A stretch of 64,000 bases of DNA, taken from the NCBI GenBank assembly GCA_963778185.1, contig CAVZTF010000004.1, forward strand, positions 186,001 to 250,000. Reading direction: 5' to 3'. The DNA comes from RPQJ01 sp963778185. Its GTDB lineage: Bacteria > Pseudomonadota > Gammaproteobacteria > Steroidobacterales > Steroidobacteraceae. Shown here in pieces: positions 1-9,731 of this stretch (within the stretch, counting starts at the first letter, position 1; every line of letters begins with the position of its first letter). Made by a program: the position numbers and the translations under genes. The notes under the pieces are model-generated. The model was not told the origin of the DNA. It did no database searches and saw only the letters and a list, made by a program, of their open reading frames with translations.

Positions 1-2536
1 CAAGACGCGCAGTGCAGACCGGCCCGGCGTCTACACCGTCGTCTACGAGTACGCACAGCGCGACGAGGGCATCGCGGCGGGTGAGCTCGCCCTGCGCCTG
101 CTGTGCTCGTTGCTGCCGGCGCAGGTCCGCCCCACGCAAAGCGTCCCCGAGGGCTGGAGCTGGCCCGAGGCGCGCGATGAGTTCATTCGCTTCGCGCAGA
201 AGCGCGCGCTCGGGCCCTCCACCGCGTCGCTGGTGCGTGCCGCCGAGGCACGCGGCATTCCGTGGCTGCGGCTCAACGACCAGTCGCTGGTGCAGCTCGG
301 CCACGGCAAGTACCAGCAGCGCATACAGGCGACGGTGACCGGGCGCACGCCGCACATCGCCGTCGAGCTCGCGAGCGACAAGGAGGAAACGAACAAGATC
401 CTCGCCACGCTCGGCCTTCCCGTGCCGAGGCAGGAGCTCGTGCAGAGCGACGCGCAGGCGGTACGCGCGGCGCGGCGCATCGGCTTCCCGGTCGTCACCA
501 AGCCCTACAACGGCAACCACGGCCGCGGCATCTCGATCCGCCTCGCGACCGACGCCGAGGTGATCCAGGGCTACGCGGCCGCGCGCGAGCATTCGCGCTC
601 GGTGATCGTCGAGACCTTCCTCGAGGGCGACGACCACCGGCTGCTGGTCGTGAACGGAGAACTCGTGGCCGCGACGCGCCGCACGCCCGGCCACGTGGTC
701 GGCGACGGCGTGCACACCATCGCCGCGCTCGTCGACCTCGTGAACCATGACCCGCGCCGCGGCGTCGGCCACGAGAAAGTGCTCACGCGTCTCGAGCTCG
801 ACGCGCAGGCGCACAAGATGATGGAGCGCCAGGGGCTGGCGCCGGACTCCGTGCCGATCCCCGGGCAGGTCGTCTACCTGCGCTCCACCGCGAACCTCTC
901 GACGGGGGGCACCGCGACCGACGTCACGGACATCATCCATCCCGATAATCGCGACATGGCGGTGCGCGCCGTGCGCGCGGTCGGGCTCGACGTCGGCGGC
1001 GTGGACTTCCTCTCGACCGACATCACCGAAAGCTATCGCACGATCGGCGGCGGCATCTGCGAGGTGAATGCGGCACCGGGCTTCCGCATGCACGTGGCGC
1101 CGAGCGAAGGCACGTCGCGTGACGTCGCAGGCCCGGTCATCGACATGCTGTTCCCGCCCGGTTCGCCCTCCCGCGTGCCGATCGCCGCGATCACCGGCAC
1201 CAACGGCAAGACCACGACGGCGCGCATGCTCGCGCACATCACCAAGATGGCGGGGTTCACGCCCGGGCTCACTACCACGGACGGCGTGTACATCGACGGG
1301 CAGCGCACGGTGCAGGGCGACATGACCGGACCGGTCTCCGCCCGCATGGTGCTCGCCGACCCGCAGATCGACATCGCGGTGCTCGAAACGGCGCGCGGCG
1401 GCCTGTTGCGCGCTGGCATGGGCGTCAGGGAGGTCAACGTCGGCGCGGTTCTGAACGTCGCCGCGGACCACCTTGGACTCAAGGGCATCGACACGCTCGA
1501 GCAGCTCGCCGAGGTGAAGCGCATCGTGATCGAGGTGGCGACGGACTGCGCCGTGCTCAATGCCGACGATCCGCTCGTGCTGCGCATGTCGGGCTACGCC
1601 GACGCGAAGAACATCTGCTACGTCACCATGAATCCGAGCCACACGCTGGTGCGGGAGCACATCCGCGCGGGCGGCCGCGCCTGCGCGATCGAGGCGGGCG
1701 TCAACGGACAGATGGTCACGCTCTACGACCGCGGAGGGCACATCCCGCTCGTGTGGACGCACCTCATCCCGGCGACGCTCGAGGGCCGCGCGACGCATAA
1801 CGTGCAGAACGCGATGTTCGCCGCGGCGATGGCCTTCTCGCTCGGCATCAAGCTCGACGCGATCCGCCAGGGCCTGCGCACGTTCGACACGACGTTCTAC
1901 CAGGCGCCGGGCCGCATGAACGTGTTCAACGAGCATCCATTCAAGGTGCTGTTCGACTACGGCCACAACGCGCACGCGGTGTCCGTGATGGCGGACCTCG
2001 CCCAGCGCCTCGACGTGACGGGGCGTCGCATCGTCGTGCTCGCCGGCCCGGGCGACCGGCGCGACGAGGACCTCGTGGCGATCGCCCACGCCGTGGCGGG
2101 GCGCTTCGACCACTACGTCTGCCGGCGCGACGACGCGCTGCGGGACCGCGGGCCGGACGAGGTGCCGCGCATGCAGGCGGCGGCGCTGCGGGGGGCGGGC
2201 GTGGCCGAGGAGGCGATCTCGATCATCCCGGACGAGCAGGAAGCGATCGACGCGGCGTTGCGCATGGGGCGGCCAGGCGACCTGCTGCTGGTATTTGCGG
2301 ACGCGCTCACGCGCTCGTGGAAGCAGGTGATCAAGTTCTCACCCGCATCCGCGTCGGCCGGCGCCACGGCCGCCATCGACGAGCACTTCGGGCGCGTGGT
2401 CGCGTCGGGTGCCGGCCCGGCGGAGGGCAACGGGGCCGCGTTCGAAGCTGCGCAGGGCTCGGGGTCCTTCGCCAGTCTCGAGGGCCTGATCCGTGACGAG
2501 CGCGGCATCCGCCTGGCACGGGAGACGGACGACTGA
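1..2536 (+). CDS. cphA: Cyanophycin synthetase (5'-partial)
   Basis: Polymerises L-Asp and L-Arg with ATP into the storage polymer cyanophycin in the cytoplasm. The frame is open from base 2, so the N-terminus lies outside the window; 844 residues are visible against a usual 870-900. Domains in order: N-terminal domain, ATP-grasp module with the conserved stretch HRLLVVNGELVAATRR (about 634-681) that adds Asp, and a Mur-ligase-like module with P-loop GTNGKTTT (1196-1219) that adds Arg. Two-module architecture and motif order identify the family. It is followed with a 4-bp overlap or no gap by a second Mur-ligase gene, an arrangement known for cyanophycin loci of proteobacteria. No cyanophycinase is seen here; it may lie upstream. 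Confidence 0.93.
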   Translation, partial: KTRSADRPGVYTVVYEYAQRDEGIAAGELALRLLCSLLPAQVRPTQSVPEGWSWPEARDEFIRFAQKRALGPSTASLVRAAEARGIPWLRLNDQSLVQLGHGKYQQRIQATVTGRTPHIAVELASDKEETNKILATLGLPVPRQELVQSDAQAVRAARRIGFPVVTKPYNGNHGRGISIRLATDAEVIQGYAAAREHSRSVIVETFLEGDDHRLLVVNGELVAATRRTPGHVVGDGVHTIAALVDLVNHDPRRGVGHEKVLTRLELDAQAHKMMERQGLAPDSVPIPGQVVYLRSTANLSTGGTATDVTDIIHPDNRDMAVRAVRAVGLDVGGVDFLSTDITESYRTIGGGICEVNAAPGFRMHVAPSEGTSRDVAGPVIDMLFPPGSPSRVPIAAITGTNGKTTTARMLAHITKMAGFTPGLTTTDGVYIDGQRTVQGDMTGPVSARMVLADPQIDIAVLETARGGLLRAGMGVREVNVGAVLNVAADHLGLKGIDTLEQLAEVKRIVIEVATDCAVLNADDPLVLRMSGYADAKNICYVTMNPSHTLVREHIRAGGRACAIEAGVNGQMVTLYDRGGHIPLVWTHLIPATLEGRATHNVQNAMFAAAMAFSLGIKLDAIRQGLRTFDTTFYQAPGRMNVFNEHPFKVLFDYGHNAHAVSVMADLAQRLDVTGRRIVVLAGPGDRRDEDLVAIAHAVAGRFDHYVCRRDDALRDRGPDEVPRMQAAALRGAGVAEEAISIIPDEQEAIDAALRMGRPGDLLLVFADALTRSWKQVIKFSPASASAGATAAIDEHFGRVVASGAGPAEGNGAAFEAAQGSGSFASLEGLIRDERGIRLARETDD

Positions 2537-4356
2537 CCGTCACACTCGCACTGCCGTTCGAGGACTCCCGGCGACTGCCCGGCGCGAACCTGTTCTTCAC
2601 CGCGACGGGGGCGGTGCTGGAGGTCGCCGACGTCGCGCGGGACGAGGCCGTCGTCGCCGCGTGGCGCGGGCGCGTCGAGCACGCTCGTTCGTCGCTCGGG
2701 TGGGCGGTCGATTCTAAGCCCGCTCCGGTTGTCGCACGAATCCATGCGAGCGGCGCGTCGCTCGCGCTCGCGGCCCCACCGGACCAGCTCTTCACCGCGA
2801 CCGAGGTCAACGAGTGGGCGCTTTGCTCGGCCTTGTTCGAGCGCGATCCACTGCACTGGTCCGGCTTGCCGGAGGCGCTCGCGGCGGCGGGAGCCGAGAC
2901 CGCCTCCGCGATCGCAGGTGCCCCGCCCGCGGTGCTCGAGGAATCGGCGGCATTCGAGCGATTCCGGCATCTGGCGGCCGCCGAGTCGCGGCCCGCCTTG
3001 CTCGCATTGCTCGAGGCCGCGGAGGCGCGCGACCTGCCCGTGCTGATCGACGATTCCGTCGTGTCGATCGGCGCCGGCTCCGGGTCGCGCCGCTTTCCGA
3101 TCGATGACCTGCCGTCCGTCGCGGACGTGCCGTGGCCGGGCCTGCACGACATCCCGGTCGCCGCAGTCACCGGGTCGAACGGCAAGACGACGACCGTGCG
3201 TCTCATCGCCGCCTGCGCTCGCGAACAGGGCTGGCGCGACGGCTACAACTGCACCGACGGCGTGTTCGTGGGCGATGCGGTGCTGAGCGAAGGCGACTAT
3301 TCCGGGCCGGCCGGTGCCCGCAAGGTGCTGGGGGATGCGCGCGTGGAAGCGGCGGTCCTCGAGGTCGCGCGCGGCGGGATCCTGCGCCGTGGGCTCGCCG
3401 TGCCGCGTGCCACCGTGGCCGTCGTGACCAACGTGAGCGCGGATCACTTCGGCGAGTACGGCATCCACGACCTCGAGGCCCTCGCGGACGTGAAGCTCAC
3501 GCTCGCATCGCTCGTCGGCCCGCACGGCCTGCTCGTGCTGAATGCGGACGATCCCGTGCTGCGTTCGAAGGCGTCGCAGCTCGACGCGCGCTTCGGCCGT
3601 TCTCCGGAGCGGGGCTGGTTCGCGCTCGACGATGGACACGAACTGCTCGAAGCGCACCGTCGCGACGGTGGCGCGACCTGCGCCGTGTCGGGCGGGCGAC
3701 TGAGATTGTGCGTTGCCGGTGCCCGGCACGACCTTGGACCGGTCGCTGAGATGCCGCTCACGGTGGCGGGGAGCGCGACCTACAACGTGGCGAATCTCGC
3801 TGCCGCTGCGCTCGCGGCGTCGGCACTCGGTGTCGCGCCGGCGGCCATTGCGCGGGTGTTCGCGCGCTTCGGCGCGAGCCCCGGGGACAACCTCGGGCGC
3901 CTCATGCGCTGCGAATTCGGTGGGGTACAGGTGCTCGTCGACTATGCGCACAACCCGGAGGGGCTGCGAGGCGTGCTGCAGGTTGCACGACACCTGCGCG
4001 GTGCGTCGGCCGGGCGGATCGCGTTGCTGCTCGGGCATGCGGGAAATCGCGAGGATGCCGACATCGAGCAACTCGCCGCGGTGGCCGCCGGGTTCCGGCC
4101 GGACCTCGTGGTGGTCAAGGAGATCGAGGGATACCTGCGTGGGCGCGCCGTGGGCGAGGTGCCCCGGATCCTGCGCCGCGTCCTGCTGCGCGACGGCTTG
4201 CCCGAGTCCTCGCTGGCATTGCGCATGAACGAAGTGGACGCCGCCCGCTGCGCGCTCGAGTGGGCGCGGCCCGGGGACGTGCTCGTGCTGCTGCTGCACT
4301 CGCTTGCCGCCCGCACTGCAGTGCTCGGGATGCTTGCGCAGAGGTGCCGGGCCTGA
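2533..4356 (+). CDS. Mur ligase family protein paired with CphA
   Basis: Single-module Mur-ligase-type ATP-dependent amide ligase, probably CphA-associated. The P-loop GSNGKTTT lies near 3175-3198, followed by a Lys/Asp-rich Mur central domain and a C-terminal ligase domain with DYAHNPEG (about 3940-3963). It resembles the C-terminal half of CphA but lacks the ATP-grasp module. The only standard start is GTG at 2614 (580 residues). However the frame is open upstream and encodes a credible N-terminus, FEDSRRLPGANLFF. The only plausible start for that is CTG at 2533, overlapping the cphA stop TGA (CTGA), giving 607 residues. Translational coupling with cphA is likely. The function is inferred from context: it may extend or branch cyanophycin or make a related peptide. 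Confidence 0.8.
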   Translation: MTVTLALPFEDSRRLPGANLFFTATGAVLEVADVARDEAVVAAWRGRVEHARSSLGWAVDSKPAPVVARIHASGASLALAAPPDQLFTATEVNEWALCSALFERDPLHWSGLPEALAAAGAETASAIAGAPPAVLEESAAFERFRHLAAAESRPALLALLEAAEARDLPVLIDDSVVSIGAGSGSRRFPIDDLPSVADVPWPGLHDIPVAAVTGSNGKTTTVRLIAACAREQGWRDGYNCTDGVFVGDAVLSEGDYSGPAGARKVLGDARVEAAVLEVARGGILRRGLAVPRATVAVVTNVSADHFGEYGIHDLEALADVKLTLASLVGPHGLLVLNADDPVLRSKASQLDARFGRSPERGWFALDDGHELLEAHRRDGGATCAVSGGRLRLCVAGARHDLGPVAEMPLTVAGSATYNVANLAAAALAASALGVAPAAIARVFARFGASPGDNLGRLMRCEFGGVQVLVDYAHNPEGLRGVLQVARHLRGASAGRIALLLGHAGNREDADIEQLAAVAAGFRPDLVVVKEIEGYLRGRAVGEVPRILRRVLLRDGLPESSLALRMNEVDAARCALEWARPGDVLVLLLHSLAARTAVLGMLAQRCRA

Positions 4357-4384
4357 CGTCGAACGCCGGACGCGGCGGCTCCGC

Positions 4385-6139
4385 TTACTCCTTCCAGATT
4401 CCTTCGCGGCGTGGATCGGCGGCACCCACGAGCTTGCCGTCTGCGCCAAGGACCACGCCGTGCAGTCCCGACTCCTCGCCGCGCCCGGACTTGATCGTCA
4501 CCCCGCGTGCGGCGAGCGCCTCGAGTACCGCCGGCGGAAACTTCGAGACTTCGCCGTAGAAGTCCGCGCCGCGCGCGATCAGGTTCGGCAACTCGATGGC
4601 CTGCTGCAGCGGCAGTCCCCAGGCCAGCAGGCCCACCAGCGCCTTGGCGTTGTAGGCGAGGATGGCCGACCCGCCGGGCGAGCCGAGCGCCGCGACCAGC
4701 CGGCCGTCGCGACCGAGCACGATGACCGGCGACATGGACGAGCGCGGGCGCTTGCCGGGCGCCACGGCATTCGCGACGGGGCGGCCGTCTTCGACGGCAG
4801 TGAACGAGAAGTCCGTCAGCTGGTTGTTGAGGAAGAACCCACCGGCGGCGCGGCCCGAACCGAACAGGCTCTCGACGGAAGTCGTCATGGACACGACGTC
4901 ACCCCACGCGTCCACGACGACGAAATGGCTGGTGCCCGCCACCTCGACGGTGCTGTCGGTGCCGAGGCGCACGGTCACGCCGGGCGGCCGGCCAGGCGCC
5001 ACAGGGGACGGCGCGGCGGTTGCGCCGATCAGTGCGGCGCGGCCCGCGACGTAGGCCGGGTCCAGCAATCCGACCACCGGCATCGGCATGTATGCCGGGT
5101 CCGCGACATAGCGGTCGCGGTCGGCATACATGAGGCGGCTCGCCTCGGCGAACAGGAACCACGCCTGCGGGTCGGCCGGCCCGCGCGTCGCGATGTCGGT
5201 GCGGTCCAGGATCGCGAGCAGTTGCAGCAGCGATACCCCGCTCGACGGCGGTGGCGGAACGCAGACGACGTACACGCGATACGGGCTGCAGACAGGTTGG
5301 ACCTCGCGCGGGCGATAGGCGGCGAGGTCCGTCTCGGTGAGAGTCCCCGGCAACGGCTCGGCCTGCGTCCGCGCGACGATCTGCGCCGCCAGCGGCCCTT
5401 CGAGCAGCGCACGCGGCCCACGTGTGGCGATGGTTCCCAGGCTCTGCGCGTACGCAGGGTTCTTCAGCGTGTCTCCGGCCTGTACCGGCGTGCCGTCCGG
5501 CCGCGCAAAGAGTGCACGAGCGTCGGGAAGGGTGGCCTGCGGGAAGTTGCTGTTGGCGAAGCGGGCGAGTCGCCTGGGCACGACGAAGCCCTCGTCGGCG
5601 GCGCGCGCGACCTCGTCGAAGAGCGAGCGCCAGGGCAGGCGGCCGTGACGCTCGTGCACGAGGCCGAGCATGGCGATGGCGCCCGGCGCGCCGGTCGAGC
5701 GGCCGCTGGTGACGGCCTGTCCGAAGGGCAGCGGCTTGCCGTCGGACTCGAGGAACATGTCCGGGGTCGCGCCGGCCGGGGCCGTCTCGCGCCCGTCGTA
5801 GGCGGTGACCTTGCCGGTTTCCGCGTCGTAATGAATCAGGAACGCACCGCCGCCGAGCCCGGAGCTCTGCGGCTCGACGAGCCCGAGCGCCGCCTGTACG
5901 GCGACCGCGGCGTCCACGGCGCTGCCGCCGGAGCGCAGGACCGCCAGGCCGGCCTCCACGGCGAGCGGACTTGCGGCTGCCACGCCTGCCTGCCGGGATG
6001 GCGATGCAGCGGCGCTCGCCGCGACAGCACCCGTGGTGCGCGCGGTGTCGGTTGGTGCGGGGGCAAGTTGCTGGCACGCGGCGAGGCCGAGCGTGCAGGC
6101 GAGGGCGAATATCGGGGCGATGCGTGCGTACTGGATCAT
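4385..6139 (-). CDS. ggt: Gamma-glutamyltransferase (lipoprotein)
   Basis: Ntn-hydrolase that cleaves gamma-glutamyl bonds of glutathione and transfers the group to water or amino acids outside the cytoplasm. 584 residues, the normal family length. The N-terminus has a hydrophobic signal ending in the lipobox-like LGLAAC, so I infer a lipid-anchored protein. The small-subunit nucleophile is the Thr of GTSHFVVVD (about residue 400), where the proenzyme self-cleaves. The motif SGLGGGAFLIHYD in the large subunit and SSMSPVIV and GSPGGS in the small subunit fit the family. It is divergent from the Tat-exported asparaginase at 6240; 100 bp lie between the starts. The gene is intact. Confidence 0.93.
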   Translation of the reverse strand: MIQYARIAPIFALACTLGLAACQQLAPAPTDTARTTGAVAASAAASPSRQAGVAAASPLAVEAGLAVLRSGGSAVDAAVAVQAALGLVEPQSSGLGGGAFLIHYDAETGKVTAYDGRETAPAGATPDMFLESDGKPLPFGQAVTSGRSTGAPGAIAMLGLVHERHGRLPWRSLFDEVARAADEGFVVPRRLARFANSNFPQATLPDARALFARPDGTPVQAGDTLKNPAYAQSLGTIATRGPRALLEGPLAAQIVARTQAEPLPGTLTETDLAAYRPREVQPVCSPYRVYVVCVPPPPSSGVSLLQLLAILDRTDIATRGPADPQAWFLFAEASRLMYADRDRYVADPAYMPMPVVGLLDPAYVAGRAALIGATAAPSPVAPGRPPGVTVRLGTDSTVEVAGTSHFVVVDAWGDVVSMTTSVESLFGSGRAAGGFFLNNQLTDFSFTAVEDGRPVANAVAPGKRPRSSMSPVIVLGRDGRLVAALGSPGGSAILAYNAKALVGLLAWGLPLQQAIELPNLIARGADFYGEVSKFPPAVLEALAARGVTIKSGRGEESGLHGVVLGADGKLVGAADPRREGIWKE

Positions 6140-6239
6140 GCTTGCGGATGATACCGGCCGGTGGCGCTTCGTTTCACTGTTGATCAGTCTGGTGCGTGCC
6201 GGGTTAAGCTCGGGGCAGGCCCGTCACCCTGGAGCCCCC

Positions 6240-7340
6240 GTGTCCCAGCGCATCAATCGTCGTGATTTCGTGAAGACCAGTGCCGCGGGATTGCTGGCCG
6301 GACTTTCCTCTCCCACAGGGGCCGCCGAGGCGCCGGCCGTGCGCGTTTCCGGTGCGAAGCCCGTGGTCGTCGCCTCCGCGAACGGCCACAAGTACAGGAA
6401 CGGCGGCGCGACGACCTGCGTCGAAACGGCCTACGCAGCGATGACCTCGGGCGCGGACGTGCTCGAGGCGCTGATCGCCGGCGTCAACATCGTCGAGTTG
6501 GACCCGCTCGACGACAGCGTGGGCTACGGCGGGCTGCCGAACGCCGAGGGCGTGGTGCAGCTCGATTCCTGCTGCATGCACGGGCCGCTGAAGCGCGCAG
6601 GTGGTGTCGCGTGCCTCGAAGGCGTGCGAACGCCGTCCAGGGTGGCCCACCTGGTCATGCAGCAGACCGACCACCACTTGCTGGTGGGCCGCGACGCGCA
6701 GACCTTCGCGCGGCAGATGGGATTCGCGATCGAGGACGACCTCAACACGGACAATTCGCGCGCCAGGTGGCTCGAGTGGAAACGGCGGCTCGATCCCGAG
6801 CACTTCCTCGACCCGGCGAAGCGCGCGCAGGCGGGGCACGCGGCGGGGCTCTCGATGGTGCGCGACGGGTTGATCGACCCCGAGCACTATTACGGCACGA
6901 TCAACTGCAACGGCGTCAATGCCAGGGGCGAGGTCTGCGGCGTCACGACGACGAGCGGACTCGCGTGGAAGATCCCGGGACGTGTCGGGGACTCGCCGAT
7001 CCTGGGCGCAGGGCTTTACGTCGACGGCGTGGTGGGCGCGGCGGGTTCGACCGGTCGCGGCGAGGCGAACCTCTACAACCTGTCGTCGCACGTGATCGTC
7101 GAGATGATGCGGCAGGGTCGCAGCCCGCTCGACGCCGGTCTCGAGGCGGTGCGGCGCATCGCCGCCAATACCGTCGAGCCGCGCCTGCTGAAGGAAGCCG
7201 GCCGGCCGAACTTCAACGTGAGTTTCTACATCGTGAACGCACGTGGCGAGCACGCCGGCGTGTCGCTGTACGCAAACAAGTACGCGGTTTGTACCGAGAA
7301 CGGCCCCGCCATCCTCGACACGACCCCCCTGCTGGCCTAG
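6240..7340 (+). CDS. Tat-exported N4-(beta-GlcNAc)-L-asparaginase family protein
   Basis: Ntn-hydrolase of the glycosylasparaginase / isoaspartyl peptidase superfamily, acting on beta-aspartyl amide bonds. I chose the GTG at 6240 because it places a clean twin-arginine signal (INRRDFVKTSAAGLLAGLSS) at the N-terminus; the frame is open further upstream but only inside the divergent ggt region. The protein is 366 residues. The nucleophile is Thr236 in GEVCGVTTTSG, at the new N-terminus after autocleavage, followed by the substrate-pocket motif KIPGRVGDSPILGAG and GSTGRGE. The neighbouring cyanophycin genes raise the possibility of a beta-Asp peptide substrate, but export argues for an extracytoplasmic amide or glycopeptide. 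The stop codon is immediately followed by a palindromic repeat. Confidence 0.88.
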   Translation: MSQRINRRDFVKTSAAGLLAGLSSPTGAAEAPAVRVSGAKPVVVASANGHKYRNGGATTCVETAYAAMTSGADVLEALIAGVNIVELDPLDDSVGYGGLPNAEGVVQLDSCCMHGPLKRAGGVACLEGVRTPSRVAHLVMQQTDHHLLVGRDAQTFARQMGFAIEDDLNTDNSRARWLEWKRRLDPEHFLDPAKRAQAGHAAGLSMVRDGLIDPEHYYGTINCNGVNARGEVCGVTTTSGLAWKIPGRVGDSPILGAGLYVDGVVGAAGSTGRGEANLYNLSSHVIVEMMRQGRSPLDAGLEAVRRIAANTVEPRLLKEAGRPNFNVSFYIVNARGEHAGVSLYANKYAVCTENGPAILDTTPLLA

Positions 7341-7409
7341 GAGGTGCCAGTGGTCGGATCCGTCGGATGTGGCGATGCCACATCCGGCGGATCCGACCAC
7401 TGGCACCTC
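7341..7409. repeat. REP-like palindrome, element 1 (paired arms)
   Basis: Left arm from 7341 and right arm ending at 7409 form an almost perfect inverted repeat with a GATGTGGC/GCCACATC centre. The arms use the A:T variant (GCCAGTGG/CCACTGGC). The element starts right after the TAG of the asparaginase gene, and its last base is the first base of the stop codon of the convergent WS/DGAT gene, so it fills the whole convergent gap. No U-tract follows on either strand. Confidence 0.93.
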
Positions 7410-8834
7410 TAGAGCAGTTGCTCGTAGGCGGCGAGGATGGCGTCGGCAAGTTGCCGGGGCTTGGGCACGGCCGCGCTCGCCGTGGTCACGCCGAAGCCGA
7501 GCGCACCGGCATAACTCTCGACCGTGATGTTGACGCCCAGGCCGTGCTGGACGATCGACAACGGCCAGTACTTCGCCACGCGCGCACCGGCGAAATAGAG
7601 CGGCACCGGCGGCCCGGGCACGTTCGACACGACGACGTTGACGAGCGGCGGCGCGACATTGGCGAGGCCGGAGCGGCCGTACAGCGAGGCAAGACCGTGC
7701 ACGATCCACGGCAGCCCGATGGTCGGGAAATCGGTGGGCATGATCGACTTGCCGCGCCCGCTCGTCGACTTCGCGGCACTCGCCGCGTCCCGGATCGCGC
7801 GCAGGCGTCGCGCCGGTTGCCTGATGTCGGACGCGAGACTCACCCGCACCATCGTCGCCTGGGTCGTGAACTCGGTGCTGCCGGCCGCGCGCAGGGAGAT
7901 CGGCATCGCGGCGACCAGGGATTCGCCCGGAACGCCGCCGTGCCGCCCCAGGTAGCGCCGCAGGGCCCCGCTGCAGATCGCGAGCACCACGTCATTGACC
8001 TTTGCATCGTGAGCGGCCGCGATCGCCTGCACCCTGGCCAGCGGTATCGACACGCCCGCGAAGCCGCGCTCGGCGCCGATCGCGACGTTCAGCGGCGTCC
8101 GCGGCGCGAAGTTGTGCGGGCGCCGCGCGACACCGCGGCGGGGCGCAGCCGCAGCGCCGCCCACGTCAGCCTCGTAGTTGCGCACCGCGCGCCTCAATCC
8201 CGCGATGGTCTTCGTCAGGTCCGGAAGACTCTTCACGAACTTCGCGTACTGCCCGGCGTCGTGGCGCAGCGCGCCCGCGATCAATGCGCCCGGCCACGGA
8301 TGCTCCCCGCGACGGCCGGCCGCGTGGCTCGGCATGCGCACCACCCGCCGCACCCTCGGCGTGAAGTCGAACAGCGCCTTCGACAGCTCCACGCCCTGCC
8401 TGCCCGTCGAGCACGGCGTGGTGGATGTTCGTGTAGTACCCGACCTGACGGTTCTTCAGCCCCTCGATGACGCACACGGACCAGAGCGGTCGCGTGCGGT
8501 CGAGCAGTTTCGAGTGCAGCCGGCCCACGCACGCCTCCAGCTGCTCCTGCGTCCCGGGGCCCGGCAGCACGACACGGCGGATGTGATAGTCGAGGTCGAT
8601 CCCGTCGGCCTGCACCCACACGGGATTCGCCATCCCGAGCGGCAGCTCGACGAGTTTGCGGCTCAGCACCGGAGCGAGCGGCACGCGCCGGGCATACAAC
8701 CGCTTGACGTCGTCGAAGAAGTCGCCGCGAAAGCCTTTCGGGAGGTCGAGCAGCGCGAGCGATCCGACGTGCATCGGCGTCTCGGGCGTCTCGAGGTGCA
8801 GGAACATCCCGTCCAGCCCACTCAGGGCCTTCAT
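7409..8834 (-). pseudogene. WS/DGAT acyltransferase, frameshifted
   Basis: Wax ester synthase / diacylglycerol acyltransferase, which makes storage wax esters or triacylglycerol from acyl-CoA. The N-terminal part (MKALSGLDGMFLHLETPETP) is read from ATG 8834, which has AGAGG upstream; the active-site motif HHAVLDG is intact. Just after HHAVLDGQAG the frame shifts near 8393-8400, where one extra G in a G run separates it from the continuation VELSKALFDFTPRVRR. Removing that base restores 474 residues, normal for the family. It is either a real inactivating mutation or a sequencing error. The C-terminal part keeps PxxxTR- and GIG-type family motifs such as NVVVSNVPGP. It is divergent from a lipase-like gene. 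Confidence 0.88.
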
Positions 8835-8939
8835 GCGCGCCACCTCTGCCTGGGCTCGCCGCTGGGGCGCGCCGGTGCCAGCATCCTACCGCATGGGCAC
8901 CGCAGCTCGTGCACTGGGCGTGCTATCGTTGGCCGAATC

Positions 8940-9731
8940 ATGCCGACCCGGACGATTCGCAACGGCCCGCCCAACGCGCTGCACACGGCGCTGGAGCTGC
9001 GTGCCGCGCTCGAGCTCGCGATGCTGCCGCAGGCGCTGCCATTCCTGCTGCGCGCGCCGCGGGGCGACGGCCACCCGGTGTTGCTGGTGCCGGGCTTCAT
9101 GAGCAGCGAGGTCCCGCTGGCCGCCATGAAGGCGTTCCTGCAGAACCGCGGCTACGAGGTCGAGACCTGGGGGTTCGGCCGCAACGTCGGGCTGCAGCGC
9201 AAGCACATCTCCGCGCTCGAGCAGAAGGTGCGCTACATGCACCACAAGCACGGGCGCAAGGTCAGCATCGTCGGCTGGAGCCTCGGCGGCGCATTTGCCC
9301 TGTACGTCGCGCACAACGCCCCCGAGTGCGTGCGGGGCATCATCACGCTCGGCAGCCCGGTGACCGTGGGTGCGGAGGGCAGCCAGTCGCCGGCGATGGT
9401 CCACGCGTTGTACCGGCTGGTGGCGCATCCGCTCGGGTCGGCCGCGCACGCGATGCAACCGCGGGTGAAGCAATTGAGCGCAAAGCCGCCGGTGCCGATG
9501 AGCTGCCTCTATTCCGCGAGCGACGGCGTGGTTCCCGAGCACCAGGCGAAATTCGACGGTGACCCCTCGATGCACGAGAACATCCGCGTGCCGGGCAGCC
9601 ACTGCGGGCTCGGCTTCAATGCCGTGGTGCTGTGGGTCGTGGCCGAGCGGCTGTCGCAGGCCGAGGGTGAGTGGAAGCCGTTCGAGCCCTCTGGGCTGGC
9701 GGGGACCGCGTACCGGTGGGTGACGCGGTAG
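8940..9731 (+). CDS. Alpha/beta hydrolase (lipase/esterase-like)
   Basis: Probable acyl-ester hydrolase of 263 residues without a signal peptide. Visible catalytic set: oxyanion region VLLVPGFMSS, nucleophile Ser in GWSLGG (about 9271-9288), acid in SASDGVVP and His in GSHCGLGF (about 9595-9618). The start ATG at 8940 was chosen because the protein then begins a few residues before the conserved fold; longer upstream frames overlap the divergent WS/DGAT gene. The divergent pairing with a WS/DGAT gene suggests turnover of neutral lipids, which is an inference. The 3' end overlaps the end of the convergent Cys-rich reading frame. Confidence 0.85.
   Translation: MPTRTIRNGPPNALHTALELRAALELAMLPQALPFLLRAPRGDGHPVLLVPGFMSSEVPLAAMKAFLQNRGYEVETWGFGRNVGLQRKHISALEQKVRYMHHKHGRKVSIVGWSLGGAFALYVAHNAPECVRGIITLGSPVTVGAEGSQSPAMVHALYRLVAHPLGSAAHAMQPRVKQLSAKPPVPMSCLYSASDGVVPEHQAKFDGDPSMHENIRVPGSHCGLGFNAVVLWVVAERLSQAEGEWKPFEPSGLAGTAYRWVTR

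Noticed and set aside
2113..6151. Very long antisense frames opposite cphA/Mur ligase and ggt
   Set aside because: High-GC shadow frames with no domain motifs; the opposite strand carries recognised enzymes with full motif sets.
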